From JAAUSY01 sp964526735 (lineage in GTDB: Bacteria > Chloroflexota > Chloroflexia > Chloroflexales > Chloroflexaceae), in NCBI GenBank assembly GCA_964526735.1, contig CAZGLO010000061.1, forward strand, positions 1 to 22,488: DNA of 22,488 nucleotides, read 5' to 3'. Position numbers and translations under genes: made by a program. Shown in pieces: positions 6,933 to 14,119 of the stretch. Every line of letters begins with the position of its first letter. Position 1 is the stretch's first letter. A model generated the notes under the pieces. It saw only the letters and a list, made by a program, of their open reading frames with translations, was not told the DNA's origin and did no database searches.

Positions 6933-7273
6933 AGGGGTAGAGATTAGCTACTCTTACAAGATGCTTTGGTTGCAGAATTATAGCTACCTAATAGTTCTTT
7001 GTAAGCGCTACCGTAATCAATATAATAGGTGTTCTGATATTCGTAGAGGTAGTGCTTACTATGCTATCTTGGCTTGTGTCTAAATCATCGTGCAATCTTG
7101 TTAGAAAAGGAAAATGAAGACTAGCCTTGACTGCACAATGTCCTCAAGAGAATGAAGTTGCTTCTGCGGTGCGTTTGTGCTACCATGAAGGTCTATGTAG
7201 CATGGGACGTTTCTCCTCTATGTAGGCAGGCTCCACTCGAGGCTTCTCGGAACACGAACAACCTGCCAATACG
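6933..7273. other. 341-bp intergenic region, no gene recognised
   Basis: AT-richer than its flanks. The longest candidate reading frame (ATG 6961 to the stop before 7084, about 40 codons) has no SD and no recognisable sequence. The only functional element I can support is the sigma-factor promoter candidate near 7158-7186. No convincing terminator follows gatC. Confidence 0.5.
7158..7186 (+). promoter_or_regulatory. Candidate promoter of the ECF sigma factor gene
   Basis: TTGCTT (7158-7163), a 17-bp spacer, then TACCAT (7181-7186) preceded by TGC (extended -10, 7178-7180). The spacing is ideal. It would leave a leader of about 80 nt before ATG 7274. It looks like a housekeeping promoter; I see no duplicated ECF-type motif suggesting autoregulation. 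Confidence 0.45.
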
Positions 7274-7924
7274 ATGTTAAGATCGGAGCCCACGTTGCCT
7301 GGGCCAGAGATTCACCTCACAACATATGACCATGAAGCTGAACTCCTCCAGGGTCTCTGGCGGGGCGAGCAAGATGCGTGTACCTGTTTGGTCAAGCGGT
7401 TTGCGCCCATGGTCTATGCACAAGCGATGCGGTTGTTGGCCGACCCAGATGAGGCTGAGGGCATATTGCAACTCACCTTCCTCAAGGCCTGCCAAAAAGT
7501 CAATACATTTGATGGGCGCAGTGGGCTTGGGACATGGCTCTACCGCATTGTGACCAACGAAGCATTGATGAAGCTCCGCCGCAAGCAGATTGTGACTACC
7601 CCCATTGATGAAGTAGGCGATTCCATACAGATAAGCGATCTCCCCCAAAACCGCACGGAGTGGCATGTCGATCCATCACAGGTGGTGCTCGACAAAGAAC
7701 TCCGCGCCCAACTTGAAATCGCGTTGGCTGCAGTTCCCGAGTCGTTGCGCATTGTCTTTGTGCTGAGGGAAATGCATGGGTTAAGCACGGCAGAAACTGC
7801 CAGTGCCTTAGGGATTAACGAGAGTACGGTGAAAGTCCGTCTCCACCGCGCCCGGCTACGATTACGTGAACTGTTAGCAGGCTACCTGGTTCACCGCGAG
7901 GGCACGAACAAGGGAGATTGGTAG
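7274..7924 (+). CDS. ECF-subfamily RNA polymerase sigma factor
   Basis: A 216-aa group 4 sigma factor that would direct RNA polymerase to a stress or surface regulon. The sigma-2 region spans about residues 36-105 (CLVKRFAPMVYAQAMRLL, DPDEAEGILQLTFLKA, GLGTWLYRIVTNEALMKLRR). The sigma-4 region spans about 142-202, with the helix-turn-helix LSTAETASALGINESTVKVRLHRARLRLREL. The acidic linker between them (111-135) is typical. No SD precedes ATG 7274. Many ECF genes are followed by a zinc-finger anti-sigma factor; here the next 140 bp hold no such gene and the next gene is convergent. Its control is therefore by a distant anti-sigma, by transcription, or by another route. Confidence 0.92.
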   Translation: MLRSEPTLPGPEIHLTTYDHEAELLQGLWRGEQDACTCLVKRFAPMVYAQAMRLLADPDEAEGILQLTFLKACQKVNTFDGRSGLGTWLYRIVTNEALMKLRRKQIVTTPIDEVGDSIQISDLPQNRTEWHVDPSQVVLDKELRAQLEIALAAVPESLRIVFVLREMHGLSTAETASALGINESTVKVRLHRARLRLRELLAGYLVHREGTNKGDW

Positions 7925-8020
7925 ACTTTTCCCACCTGCCGGAGCCCGAATCTAGCATGAGTACCTCGCCGAGGATGCGGGTCGCTTCTTCTGCCGTCTG
8001 CGCAAAGGTAATCTATCTTC

Positions 8021-8029
8021 ATTGTATCA
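8021..8029 (-). promoter_or_regulatory. Extended -10 element pointing antisense into the sigma gene
   Basis: On the minus strand this reads TGATACAAT, identical to the pfkB extended -10. It lies 36 bp past the prmA stop and would transcribe toward the 3' end of the ECF sigma gene on the opposite strand. No credible ORF follows it, so it is either chance or an antisense RNA start. Confidence 0.25.
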
Positions 8030-8064
8030 CTGATTCTCCATTCTCCTCCCCTCTCCGCCCGTTG

Positions 8065-9024
8065 TCAAGCGGCCTTATGGCGATAGACCAACGCAACCCA
8101 ATCACCCTGCTGCCGTCGTTCGCATTGATGCAACCCTGCCGCCGCCAATGCGGTGGCGACCTCTTCCTCACGGTCAATGATGATGCCGCTAGTGATGAGC
8201 ATCCCATTTGCAGCCAATGTCCGCGCCAAATGCGGGGCAAGGGCGATGATGATATTGGCAATGATATTGGCAACGATGACGCCGTATGTTTGCTGATGAT
8301 CGTCGCCAATACTGCCATATTGTGCATCAATGACGGCTATCTGGCCATTCCGCTCAACGTTTTCGCGGGTGACCTCCACGGCAATCTGGTCATTATCAAG
8401 CGCCAACACTCGCTTCGCTCCCAACTTCGCCGCGGCAATGCTCAAGATACCGCTCCCGCAGCCAAGGTCGAGGAGCATGTCAGGCGGTGTATCGCCAAGA
8501 CGCTCCTCAAGCAGCTGTAGGCAGAGTTGCGTGGTGGGGTGCAAACCCGTCCCGAAGGCCATTCCTGGGTCGAGGTGCAAGACGATGTCGTCAGGGTGAG
8601 GTTCAAACTCCAGCCACGACGGCACAATTACCGTATGGGTGCCAATGCGCTGGATGTGGTAGTGTTGCTTCCACGTGTTTGCCCAATCTTCTTCCTCCAA
8701 CGACCGCACATTCAAGGGGCCAATCGGCCTCATCTGCCCAAGATGCCACAACGATTGCTCAATCTGTTGGCGCACCTCTTCCGCCTGGTCGTCCATCGGA
8801 ATGTAGGTTCGCAGTATCACGGGCTGAGAAGAATCAATTGTGTAGGAGGGCGGGGGAGGAACCATCTCCCCCCCCGCAGGCAAAATCCAGCCGTCGCTCT
8901 CTATGGTTGGCTGCCACACTGGCTCGGTCACCACGCCACCCTGATAACCATACCGCGCTAAAAGCTCTGCGACCGACTCCACCGCCTCCTGATCCACAGA
9001 CACACTCAGTTCAAGCCAAGACAT
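8065..9024 (-). CDS. prmA: Ribosomal protein L11 methyltransferase
   Basis: A cytoplasmic SAM-dependent methyltransferase that trimethylates ribosomal protein L11. The 319-aa length is slightly above the usual ~295-310 because of a loop around residues 40-65 (GGEMVPPPPS). Family landmarks: EEDWANTWKQHYH at 111-123, DPGMAFGTGLHPTT at 152-165, the SAM-binding LDLGCGSGILSIAA at 185-198, and the VANI active-site-like motif at 251-254. The start at 9024 has CAGGAG 5 nt upstream. It is the last gene of cysE-cysS-prmA, 12 bp after cysS, so probably co-transcribed. Confidence 0.95.
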   Translation of the reverse strand: MSWLELSVSVDQEAVESVAELLARYGYQGGVVTEPVWQPTIESDGWILPAGGEMVPPPPSYTIDSSQPVILRTYIPMDDQAEEVRQQIEQSLWHLGQMRPIGPLNVRSLEEEDWANTWKQHYHIQRIGTHTVIVPSWLEFEPHPDDIVLHLDPGMAFGTGLHPTTQLCLQLLEERLGDTPPDMLLDLGCGSGILSIAAAKLGAKRVLALDNDQIAVEVTRENVERNGQIAVIDAQYGSIGDDHQQTYGVIVANIIANIIIALAPHLARTLAANGMLITSGIIIDREEEVATALAAAGLHQCERRQQGDWVALVYRHKAA

Positions 9025-9036
9025 GTTTGCTCCTGC

Positions 9037-10449
9037 CTACCAATGCCATCTCACCCCTTGAGGGGCATCTTCAATCGTCACGCCCAACGAGGTCAAGCGC
9101 TCCCGAATCTTGTCCGCAAGCTCAAATTGCTTAGCCTTGCGCAGGTCAGTGCGCACTTCTAGCAGCAGATCGACGAAAGGAGAAGCCTCTTGGCGTTCAG
9201 CCTTTGGCTCTTTCAAGCGCAACCCCAACACATTCCCAAGCTCACGCAGCGTGTCTTGAGCTTCGATGAAGGGCGCGCCACCCACTCCCGCATCGCGGGC
9301 CACGTTGATGGCACGTACCAACTCGAACAGCACGGCCAATGCCCCGCTCGTATTAAAGTCGTTGTCCATCGCTTCGGTGAACCGCTCGCGGGCCGTGCTG
9401 TGGATTTCCATCAGGTCAAGCACTTCTTCGCCGAAGGTCTTTTGCCCAACTGGCGGCACCAATGCCCCCCGCAACCGCTCTAGCCGCCGTGCGCTCCCCG
9501 CTGCAATATCGGCGTTGTAGGTCAACGGGCTGCGGTAGTTGCTGTTGAGAACGATGAGGCGGAAGACATCCGCGTCATACTGCTCCAGGAAGTCCTTGAT
9601 CGTCACCAGATTGCCCAACGACTTCGACATCTTCTCAACCTGCCCCGTCTGCGTGTTGACGAGTTGCAGCATCCCGTTGTGGATCCAGTAGGTGGCGAAG
9701 GTGCAATTCGTGAGCGCTTCGGTTTGGGCGATTTCGTTTTCGTGGTGGGGGAAAATGAGGTCATTACCGCCCCCGTGGATATCAATACGCTCGCCCAAAT
9801 GCTTCATGTTCATCGCGCTGCACTCGATATGCCACCCGGGTCGGCCTTCTCCCCACGGGCTGGGCCACGATGGCTCACCAGGCTTGACTGCCTTCCACAG
9901 CGCAAAGTCGTTGGGGGCTTCCTTATGCTCATCTACATCAACCCGCGTCCCGCTTTGCATATCATCCAGGCTACGGCCCGATAGCTTGCCATACTCCTTA
10001 AAATGCTTGACCCGAAAGTAGACATTGCCCTCGTCAGTGGGGTAGGCATAGTCTTTGTCGACAAGCCGCTGAATGAAGTGGACGATGTCTTGAATCGTCT
10101 CTGTGGCGCGGGGGAAAGCCGTCGCAGGCAACACATTGAGCTGATCGAGCTGAAAGAGGAACTCGTTGATGTAGTGTTGCGCCATTGCAATCGGCTCTTG
10201 GCCTGTTTCCTGCGCCCGCTCAATGATTTTGTCGTCGATGTCGGTAAAATTGACGACATGAATGACCTTGTAGCCACGCCATTGAAAGTAGCGCCGGATG
10301 ATATCAAACACAATAGCAGACATCGCGTGGCCAATGTGGGCGTCGTCATAGACCGTCACGCCGCACACGTACATCCGTACGACCCCGTGCTCTATCGTCT
10401 CAAATGGATCCACCTTGCGGGTGAGGGTGTTGTATAGTTGAATGGCCAT
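9037..10449 (-). CDS. cysS: Cysteinyl-tRNA synthetase
   Basis: A 470-aa class I aminoacyl-tRNA synthetase that charges tRNA(Cys), of standard length. The HIGH motif is HIGH at residues 38-41 and the KMSKS motif is intact at 273-277. The zinc ligands expected from the E. coli enzyme are present as Cys29, Cys210, His235 and Glu239. The C-terminal anticodon-binding region ends KAKQFELADKIRERLTSLGVTIEDAPQGVRW, the usual CysRS tail. Its ATG lies 3 nt after the cysE stop, an arrangement that couples cysteine synthesis to charging; cysE-cysS adjacency is known in Bacillus and others. AAGGAG lies 14 nt upstream, rather far, so coupling to cysE translation is likely. Confidence 0.97.
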   Translation of the reverse strand: MAIQLYNTLTRKVDPFETIEHGVVRMYVCGVTVYDDAHIGHAMSAIVFDIIRRYFQWRGYKVIHVVNFTDIDDKIIERAQETGQEPIAMAQHYINEFLFQLDQLNVLPATAFPRATETIQDIVHFIQRLVDKDYAYPTDEGNVYFRVKHFKEYGKLSGRSLDDMQSGTRVDVDEHKEAPNDFALWKAVKPGEPSWPSPWGEGRPGWHIECSAMNMKHLGERIDIHGGGNDLIFPHHENEIAQTEALTNCTFATYWIHNGMLQLVNTQTGQVEKMSKSLGNLVTIKDFLEQYDADVFRLIVLNSNYRSPLTYNADIAAGSARRLERLRGALVPPVGQKTFGEEVLDLMEIHSTARERFTEAMDNDFNTSGALAVLFELVRAINVARDAGVGGAPFIEAQDTLRELGNVLGLRLKEPKAERQEASPFVDLLLEVRTDLRKAKQFELADKIRERLTSLGVTIEDAPQGVRWHW

Positions 10450-10452
10450 GAT

Positions 10453-11316
10453 TTAAATACCAGCTCCTTGGTTAAACTCTTCTTCGGGGCATTGAGGCTT
10501 CCCAAAGCCATTGCCATCGAGGATACGCCATAAGCTTTTCGAGAGGATGATGTGCTCTTCGTAGACGTTATCTACGACGATATCGCCCTCGCCCCGAACA
10601 TCTTGAACGTGGGGGACGTGAGGGTGGCCGTGCGTATGGTCGTGCACATCGTGTGTATGTTCAACAGTAGTCGTTTCCAGCTCAACCACGCGATTTTCCA
10701 GCTCAACCACCTTATCGTGCAGACTGCGAAGCATCGCGCCTTCCGGGTCGGGCAAAAACTCCACCCGCCGCGACTTGCCGGTATAAGGGTCACGTGTGGC
10801 GACCACCCGCGCCGGTACGCCGACGGCAGTAGAGTGGGGGGGAACGTCTTTCACCACCACCGCGCCGCCACCCACGCGCGCTCCGGCTCCTATCTTGATC
10901 GCCCCCAAGACCGATGCCCCCACGCCAATAACGGCTGAGTCTTCAATCGTGGGGTGACGTTTGCCGGTTTCCTTGCCGGTGCCACCTAAGGTCACTCCTT
11001 GGTAGAGGGTAACATTGTTGCCTATCTCGGTCGTCTCTCCAACTACCACACCCATCCCGTGGTCGATAAAAAATCCGCAGCCAATGCGGGCACCTGGGTG
11101 AATCTCGATGCCAGTGAGAAGGCGGGTAATCTGTGAGAGCAGCCGCGGCACAAATGGTACCTTCTTGTTCCACAAGGCGTGCGACAAGCGATGCATCAGG
11201 ATAGCATGAAGCCCAGGGTAGAGCAACACCTCCGCAAGGTTGCGGGCGGCGGGGTCGTTTATAAATGCGGCCTGAATATCGTTCCGAATGGTCTGCAAAA
11301 GAGTAAAACGTGGCAT
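10453..11316 (-). CDS. cysE: Serine O-acetyltransferase with His-rich C-terminal extension
   Basis: Catalyses serine plus acetyl-CoA to O-acetylserine, the first step of cysteine synthesis. Residues 1-170 are a typical short (EpsC-like) serine acetyltransferase: helical N-terminus, then left-handed beta-helix hexapeptide repeats, with IDHGMG (Asp85, His86), LYQGVTLGGTGKETGKRHPT (104-123) and VPPHSTAVGVPAR. A short coiled-coil-like helix follows (195-217), as is common in the family. The remaining 70 residues are unusual: eight His among residues 220-236 and a C-terminal acidic/hydrophobic tail (EEHIILSKSLWRIL). ATG 11316 is chosen because AAGGGAGGT lies just upstream and homology starts there; the frame is open further up but lacks similarity. 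It is the first gene of cysE-cysS-prmA. Confidence 0.93.
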   Translation of the reverse strand: MPRFTLLQTIRNDIQAAFINDPAARNLAEVLLYPGLHAILMHRLSHALWNKKVPFVPRLLSQITRLLTGIEIHPGARIGCGFFIDHGMGVVVGETTEIGNNVTLYQGVTLGGTGKETGKRHPTIEDSAVIGVGASVLGAIKIGAGARVGGGAVVVKDVPPHSTAVGVPARVVATRDPYTGKSRRVEFLPDPEGAMLRSLHDKVVELENRVVELETTTVEHTHDVHDHTHGHPHVPHVQDVRGEGDIVVDNVYEEHIILSKSLWRILDGNGFGKPQCPEEEFNQGAGI

Positions 11317-11491
11317 ATGTGAGACCTCCCTTTTCTGATGAATGAGGTTACTAGCTGGTAGGTATGCGTTCTGACATGAGGACACACGGCAACGGGGCAC
11401 TGCCGAAGGAGCGACAGCACCCCTAGCGACAGGTACATGAGAGAGGCAGCTCACACAGGTGAGGGCGGGAGGTGAGAGGGTGAGGAACAAC
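11317..11491 (-). promoter_or_regulatory. GC-rich, hairpin-forming cysE leader region
   Basis: Between the fmdB terminator and cysE, the minus strand can form CTCAC-ctgt-GTGAG and a longer hairpin GGGGTGCTG...CAGTGCCCC (9 bp including two G-T pairs). CTGTCGCT is repeated directly. No T-box AGGGTGGNACC sequence or known riboswitch core is visible, and no clear -10 was found. It is a candidate structured leader only. Confidence 0.25.
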
Positions 11492-11517
11492 AAAAAAGGC
11501 GCTCCGACTCCGTCGGA
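11492..11517 (-). terminator. Rho-independent terminator after fmdB
   Basis: Read on the minus strand: TCCGAC-GGA-GTCGGA (11517-11503), then GCGCC and six T (11497-11492). A longer outer pairing of GGCGC with GCGCC (11498-11502 with 11539-11543) could extend it. It separates fmdB from cysE. Confidence 0.7.
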
Positions 11518-11570
11518 TGCACCATTGCACAAGCCACCGCGCCACATAGACGGGTGGCAAATATATCAGG

Positions 11571-11933
11571 TTATTCGGCTGATGCAGCAGCGCTTGAGGA
11601 CGTGGTAGAGGCAGCAGGCGTGCTCGTGCTTGTGGCATTACTACCAGTGCTGTCTGGCGTGGCCGTGTCGCTAGAAGCGGTACTGCTGTTTGAAGACGTT
11701 GTTTCGCTCGCACTACTTGAAGAACCGGAAGATTTCTCATCACTCTGTTTCGAACGACTGTCGTTAATATACCACCCAGAACCCTTGAACACAATCCCGG
11801 CGGGCTGAAATACCCGGCGAACCGTCTCTGCGTGCGTACAGTAGGGACAGTCGGTTATTGGGTCGTCTTTGAAGCTCTGGAACTGCTCAAACTGAACTCC
11901 ACAAGACTCACATTTGTACACGTAGGTTGGCAT
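11571..11933 (-). CDS. FmdB-family zinc-ribbon protein with Ser/Thr-rich tail
   Basis: 120 aa. Residues 1-45 form the FmdB-type zinc ribbon MPTYVYKCESCG...CPYC, with Cys8, Cys11, Cys29 and Cys32 as probable zinc ligands. Residues 46-61 (FQPAGIVFKGSGWYIND) are also standard for the family. The rest (about 62-120) is a Ser/Thr/Ala low-complexity tail, as often seen in this family. The biochemical role is unsettled; the name comes from a putative regulator near formamidase genes in Methylophilus. It has its own promoter about 55 nt upstream, no SD, and a terminator downstream, so it is monocistronic. Confidence 0.93.
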   Translation of the reverse strand: MPTYVYKCESCGVQFEQFQSFKDDPITDCPYCTHAETVRRVFQPAGIVFKGSGWYINDSRSKQSDEKSSGSSSSASETTSSNSSTASSDTATPDSTGSNATSTSTPAASTTSSSAAASAE

Positions 11934-11987
11934 TTCGGTGTTCTCGCTTTGTTTTTCAAAACCAATAATTCTTACGTACCGCGATCA

Positions 11988-12016
11988 ATTATAAAACAGA
12001 GTGACAGATTAGGCAA
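11988..12016 (-). promoter_or_regulatory. Consensus sigma-70-type promoter of fmdB
   Basis: On the minus strand: TTGCCT (12016-12011), 17-bp spacer, perfect TATAAT (11993-11988). The predicted start is about 48 nt upstream of ATG 11933. It is the best -35/-10 pair in the window. Confidence 0.7.
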
Positions 12017-12087
12017 CAAGAATGCATTATATCTGTGTTAGATTTTGAGCGATCTTCTCTTCCCCCGCCCCCGCCCTCTACGGAATG

Positions 12088-12096
12088 TGCTATGAT
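12088..12096 (+). promoter_or_regulatory. Extended -10 promoter of the lipoprotein gene, probable leaderless start
   Basis: TGCTATGAT: TGN plus TATGAT. The ATG at 12104 begins 7 nt after the hexamer, so transcription and translation probably start together. No SD is present. This also fixes the start codon among several upstream in-frame ATGs. Confidence 0.55.
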
Positions 12097-12103
12097 TATC
12101 TTG

Positions 12104-12721
12104 ATGAGAGTATATAGCCACCATTCAACGCAACCCCCTTCTCGCCTCTGGCCGCGCTGGCCCCACATAGCGCTTCTTATGACTGTGGCGCGGGCAATGG
12201 CATGTGTTGCCTTGCTGACCGCGTGCAGCATGGCGACTCCTCCTATCCAAGACCCCAACGCCCCGCCCCTCACCCTGCCGCCAGATCAGTTGGTGGTACA
12301 CTTCATTGATGATCTCAACCAGGCGCTCAACGACCCCAACATTACCGACTATGAGACACAGCAAACATGGGGGACGCGCTTGGGCAACTACTTTGCCGCG
12401 ACGGAACGGGTGGCACAACGACGCTCATTTACCATGATGCTCAACACCTTCGCCAATGGAGTGCGCAATTTTGATGACAGCAATGAGATTGCGGTCGAAA
12501 TTCTCTATACCAATGTTGATTTGGTCTCCATCAAGGGTGAGAGGGCAGAAGTACAGATTGATGAGGGGGTGTTGCAGTATAAACGGGTGCGCACCACTAC
12601 CGATGGTAAGCACGTCATAGAACGATTCCAAGAGTTTCCGCTGATGGAATCAATCGGCTACCCCAATGCGACCATCCCGCTTATCCGAATCAATGGGCAG
12701 TGGTTTCTCGCCGAACGTTAA
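12104..12721 (+). CDS. Predicted lipoprotein of unknown function
   Basis: 205 aa from ATG 12104. The frame is open from 12035, but the preceding residues overlap the predicted promoter and look non-coding. Residues 1-40 form a basic then hydrophobic signal sequence with the lipobox LLTAC, giving lipidated Cys41 and a short linker (SMATPPIQDPNAPP). The mature part, about 165 aa, is soluble and mostly alpha/beta (LVVHFIDDLNQALNDP..., YFAATERVAQRRSF..., VEILYTNVDLVSIKGERAEVQIDEG..., INGQWFLAER). The final INGQWFL resembles the end of NTF2-like or DUF4878-type lipoproteins, but I would not assign it. It is probably attached to the outer face of the membrane. It is divergent from fmdB and convergent with the glycogen synthase gene. 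Confidence 0.75.
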   Translation: MRVYSHHSTQPPSRLWPRWPHIALLMTVARAMACVALLTACSMATPPIQDPNAPPLTLPPDQLVVHFIDDLNQALNDPNITDYETQQTWGTRLGNYFAATERVAQRRSFTMMLNTFANGVRNFDDSNEIAVEILYTNVDLVSIKGERAEVQIDEGVLQYKRVRTTTDGKHVIERFQEFPLMESIGYPNATIPLIRINGQWFLAER

Positions 12722-12803
12722 GCATTACTACGCATGATAACGCTGGTTGAGAAGCCCACTGCCCCGAGCTAAGAGGATAAATATGTTTATTTGCCTACTC
12801 GTA

Positions 12804-14003
12804 TTATATCAGCGATTCGTATAAGTCAAGTGTCTTCTTGGCAATCGCTGTCCAACTGAAATGATCTTCGGCGCGCTTCCGCCCATTGCGGCCATACCGT
12901 TCACTCTTTTCCGGGTCAAGCACCACCTCATTGATCGCTTTGGCGAGGTCAAGAGCAAATTGATGCGGATCAACCGGCTCAAACGTGCCTTCCTTGATCT
13001 CTAGTGGCACCAATTCCCCCGTTTCCCCCGGCACCACCACTTCGGGAATACCGCCAATTGCCGATGCAACAACCGCCGTCTCGCAGGCCATCGCCTCCAG
13101 GTTGATGATGCCGAATGGCTCATAGACCGACGGGCAGCAGAAAACGGTCGCGTGGGAGTAAATCTGGATGACATCTTCCCGCGGGAGCATCTTGTCAATC
13201 CAAATAATCCCTTCACGTGTCTCGCTTGCCTTGCGTACGCCATCCGTCATCTCTTGGCGTATCTGTTCGGTGTCGGGCGCACCAGCACACAGCACCACTT
13301 GAACACTTGGGTCGATATGCGGGATAGCCTCAACCAGGTGGATAATGCCCTTCTGCCGCGTCACGCGCCCCACAAAGAGGATGAATGGCCGGTTGGGGTC
13401 GATGCCATACTTCAGCAGGACATCGTTGGTCGTCGCTTTACGATATTGGTCAAGGTCGATGCCGTTGTGGATGATGTGTACCTTGTCAGGATCGACCGAG
13501 AAGTGCCGCAGAACATCATTGCGCGTCTCTTGCGATACGGCAATCACCGCGTTGGCATTCTCAATCGCGTTGCGCTCCATCCAACTGCTCAGGTGGTAGC
13601 CCGCACCAAGCTGCTCTTCCTTCCACGGGCGCAGCGGCTCAAGCGAGTGCGTGGTCAGGACATAGGGGACTTGCCAGAGCGTGCTGGCGATAAAGGCCGC
13701 CATGTCGGTATACCACGTGTGGCAGTGGACAATGTCGGCGTCAATCGTATCTTTTGCCATCGCCAAGCTGCGGGAGAAGGCTCCCAGCGCGCCGGTGAAG
13801 CGCGAATCGGTGTTGTGCTTCAGCTCTTCCCACGGCCGATAGCCCCGCACCCGCAGGTTGCCCTCTTCGACGTTCTGATCGCCAAAGCAGCGCACTTCAA
13901 CCGGCACAAATTGAGCAAGTGCCTGGCTGAGATATTCGACATGGACGCCCGCCCCGCCATAGACGTTTGGGGGGTATTCGTTGGTAAACAACGTAACTTT
14001 CAT
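12804..14003 (-). CDS. glgA: GT4-family glycogen synthase / maltose-1-phosphate synthase
   Basis: A 399-aa retaining glycosyltransferase using ADP-glucose, either elongating alpha-1,4-glucan or making maltose-1-phosphate. It starts MKVTLFTNEYPPNVYGGAGVH, the donor-site Gly-rich loop, and contains FVGRVTRQKG (209-218) and the GT4 E-x7-E pair Glu295/Glu303 in EPFGIINLEAM. The length (~400 aa) and sequence match the actinobacterial-type GlgA/GlgM group rather than the ~480-aa GT5 GlgA; in mycobacteria that enzyme (GlgM) makes maltose-1-phosphate for the GlgE pathway. Which product applies here cannot be told from this window. An SD (AAAGGAT) lies 4-5 nt before ATG 14003. It lies 109 bp after the subtilase gene and has its own TACAAT element. 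Confidence 0.92.
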   Translation of the reverse strand: MKVTLFTNEYPPNVYGGAGVHVEYLSQALAQFVPVEVRCFGDQNVEEGNLRVRGYRPWEELKHNTDSRFTGALGAFSRSLAMAKDTIDADIVHCHTWYTDMAAFIASTLWQVPYVLTTHSLEPLRPWKEEQLGAGYHLSSWMERNAIENANAVIAVSQETRNDVLRHFSVDPDKVHIIHNGIDLDQYRKATTNDVLLKYGIDPNRPFILFVGRVTRQKGIIHLVEAIPHIDPSVQVVLCAGAPDTEQIRQEMTDGVRKASETREGIIWIDKMLPREDVIQIYSHATVFCCPSVYEPFGIINLEAMACETAVVASAIGGIPEVVVPGETGELVPLEIKEGTFEPVDPHQFALDLAKAINEVVLDPEKSERYGRNGRKRAEDHFSWTAIAKKTLDLYESLI

Positions 14004-14087
14004 GCAGATCCTTTCTCATACGGGTGATTTCTTGCCCGTTTGCTATTGCTCCATTTGCGGTTGTGGAGAGCAATGTTGTCACCAGCA

Positions 14088-14119
14088 TCTATTGTACTAT
14101 CGCACTATTGCACTATCGC
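14088..14119 (-). repeat. Four imperfect 8-bp tandem repeats overlapping the glgA promoter candidate
   Basis: Minus strand, four consecutive units: GCGATAGT, GCAATAGT, GCGATAGT, ACAATAGA. The first includes the TAG stop of the subtilase gene; the last carries TACAAT (14096-14091), a possible -10 about 80 nt before glgA. The array could be a regulator-binding site or simple slippage. Confidence 0.6.

Noticed and set aside
6961..7083. Small ORF of about 40 codons after gatC
   Set aside because: No SD, no recognisable sequence, and it extends from an out-of-frame shadow of gatC.
7185..7280. 31-codon upstream ORF overlapping the sigma start
   Set aside because: Its ATG lies inside the predicted -10 hexamer, so it would not be in the transcript from that promoter; no SD.
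7925..8020. Protein-like minus-strand stretch (FAQTAEEATRILGEVLML) as a gene remnant
   Set aside because: Only about 30 codons, no start or SD, no family recognised; too short to support.
7918..8520. Plus-strand ORF after the sigma gene as an anti-sigma factor
   Set aside because: Most of it is antisense to prmA; no HxxxCxxC zinc-finger motif and no membrane segment of anti-sigma type.
11317..11547. Longer N-terminus for CysE (start at 11547)
   Set aside because: It lacks similarity to CysE, runs through the fmdB terminator, and a strong SD precedes ATG 11316.
11317..11570. T-box riboswitch upstream of cysE-cysS
   Set aside because: No AGGGTGGNACC core or specifier-type stem I; the GC-rich hairpin at 11492-11517 reads better as the fmdB terminator.
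12035..12103. Upstream starts for the lipoprotein
   Set aside because: They give a Pro-rich, non-signal-like N-terminus and overlap the -10 element; ATG 12104 fits promoter spacing and a lipobox signal peptide.
13152..14027. Long plus-strand ORF opposite glgA
   Set aside because: It is a shadow of a high-GC gene; glgA on the minus strand has all family motifs.
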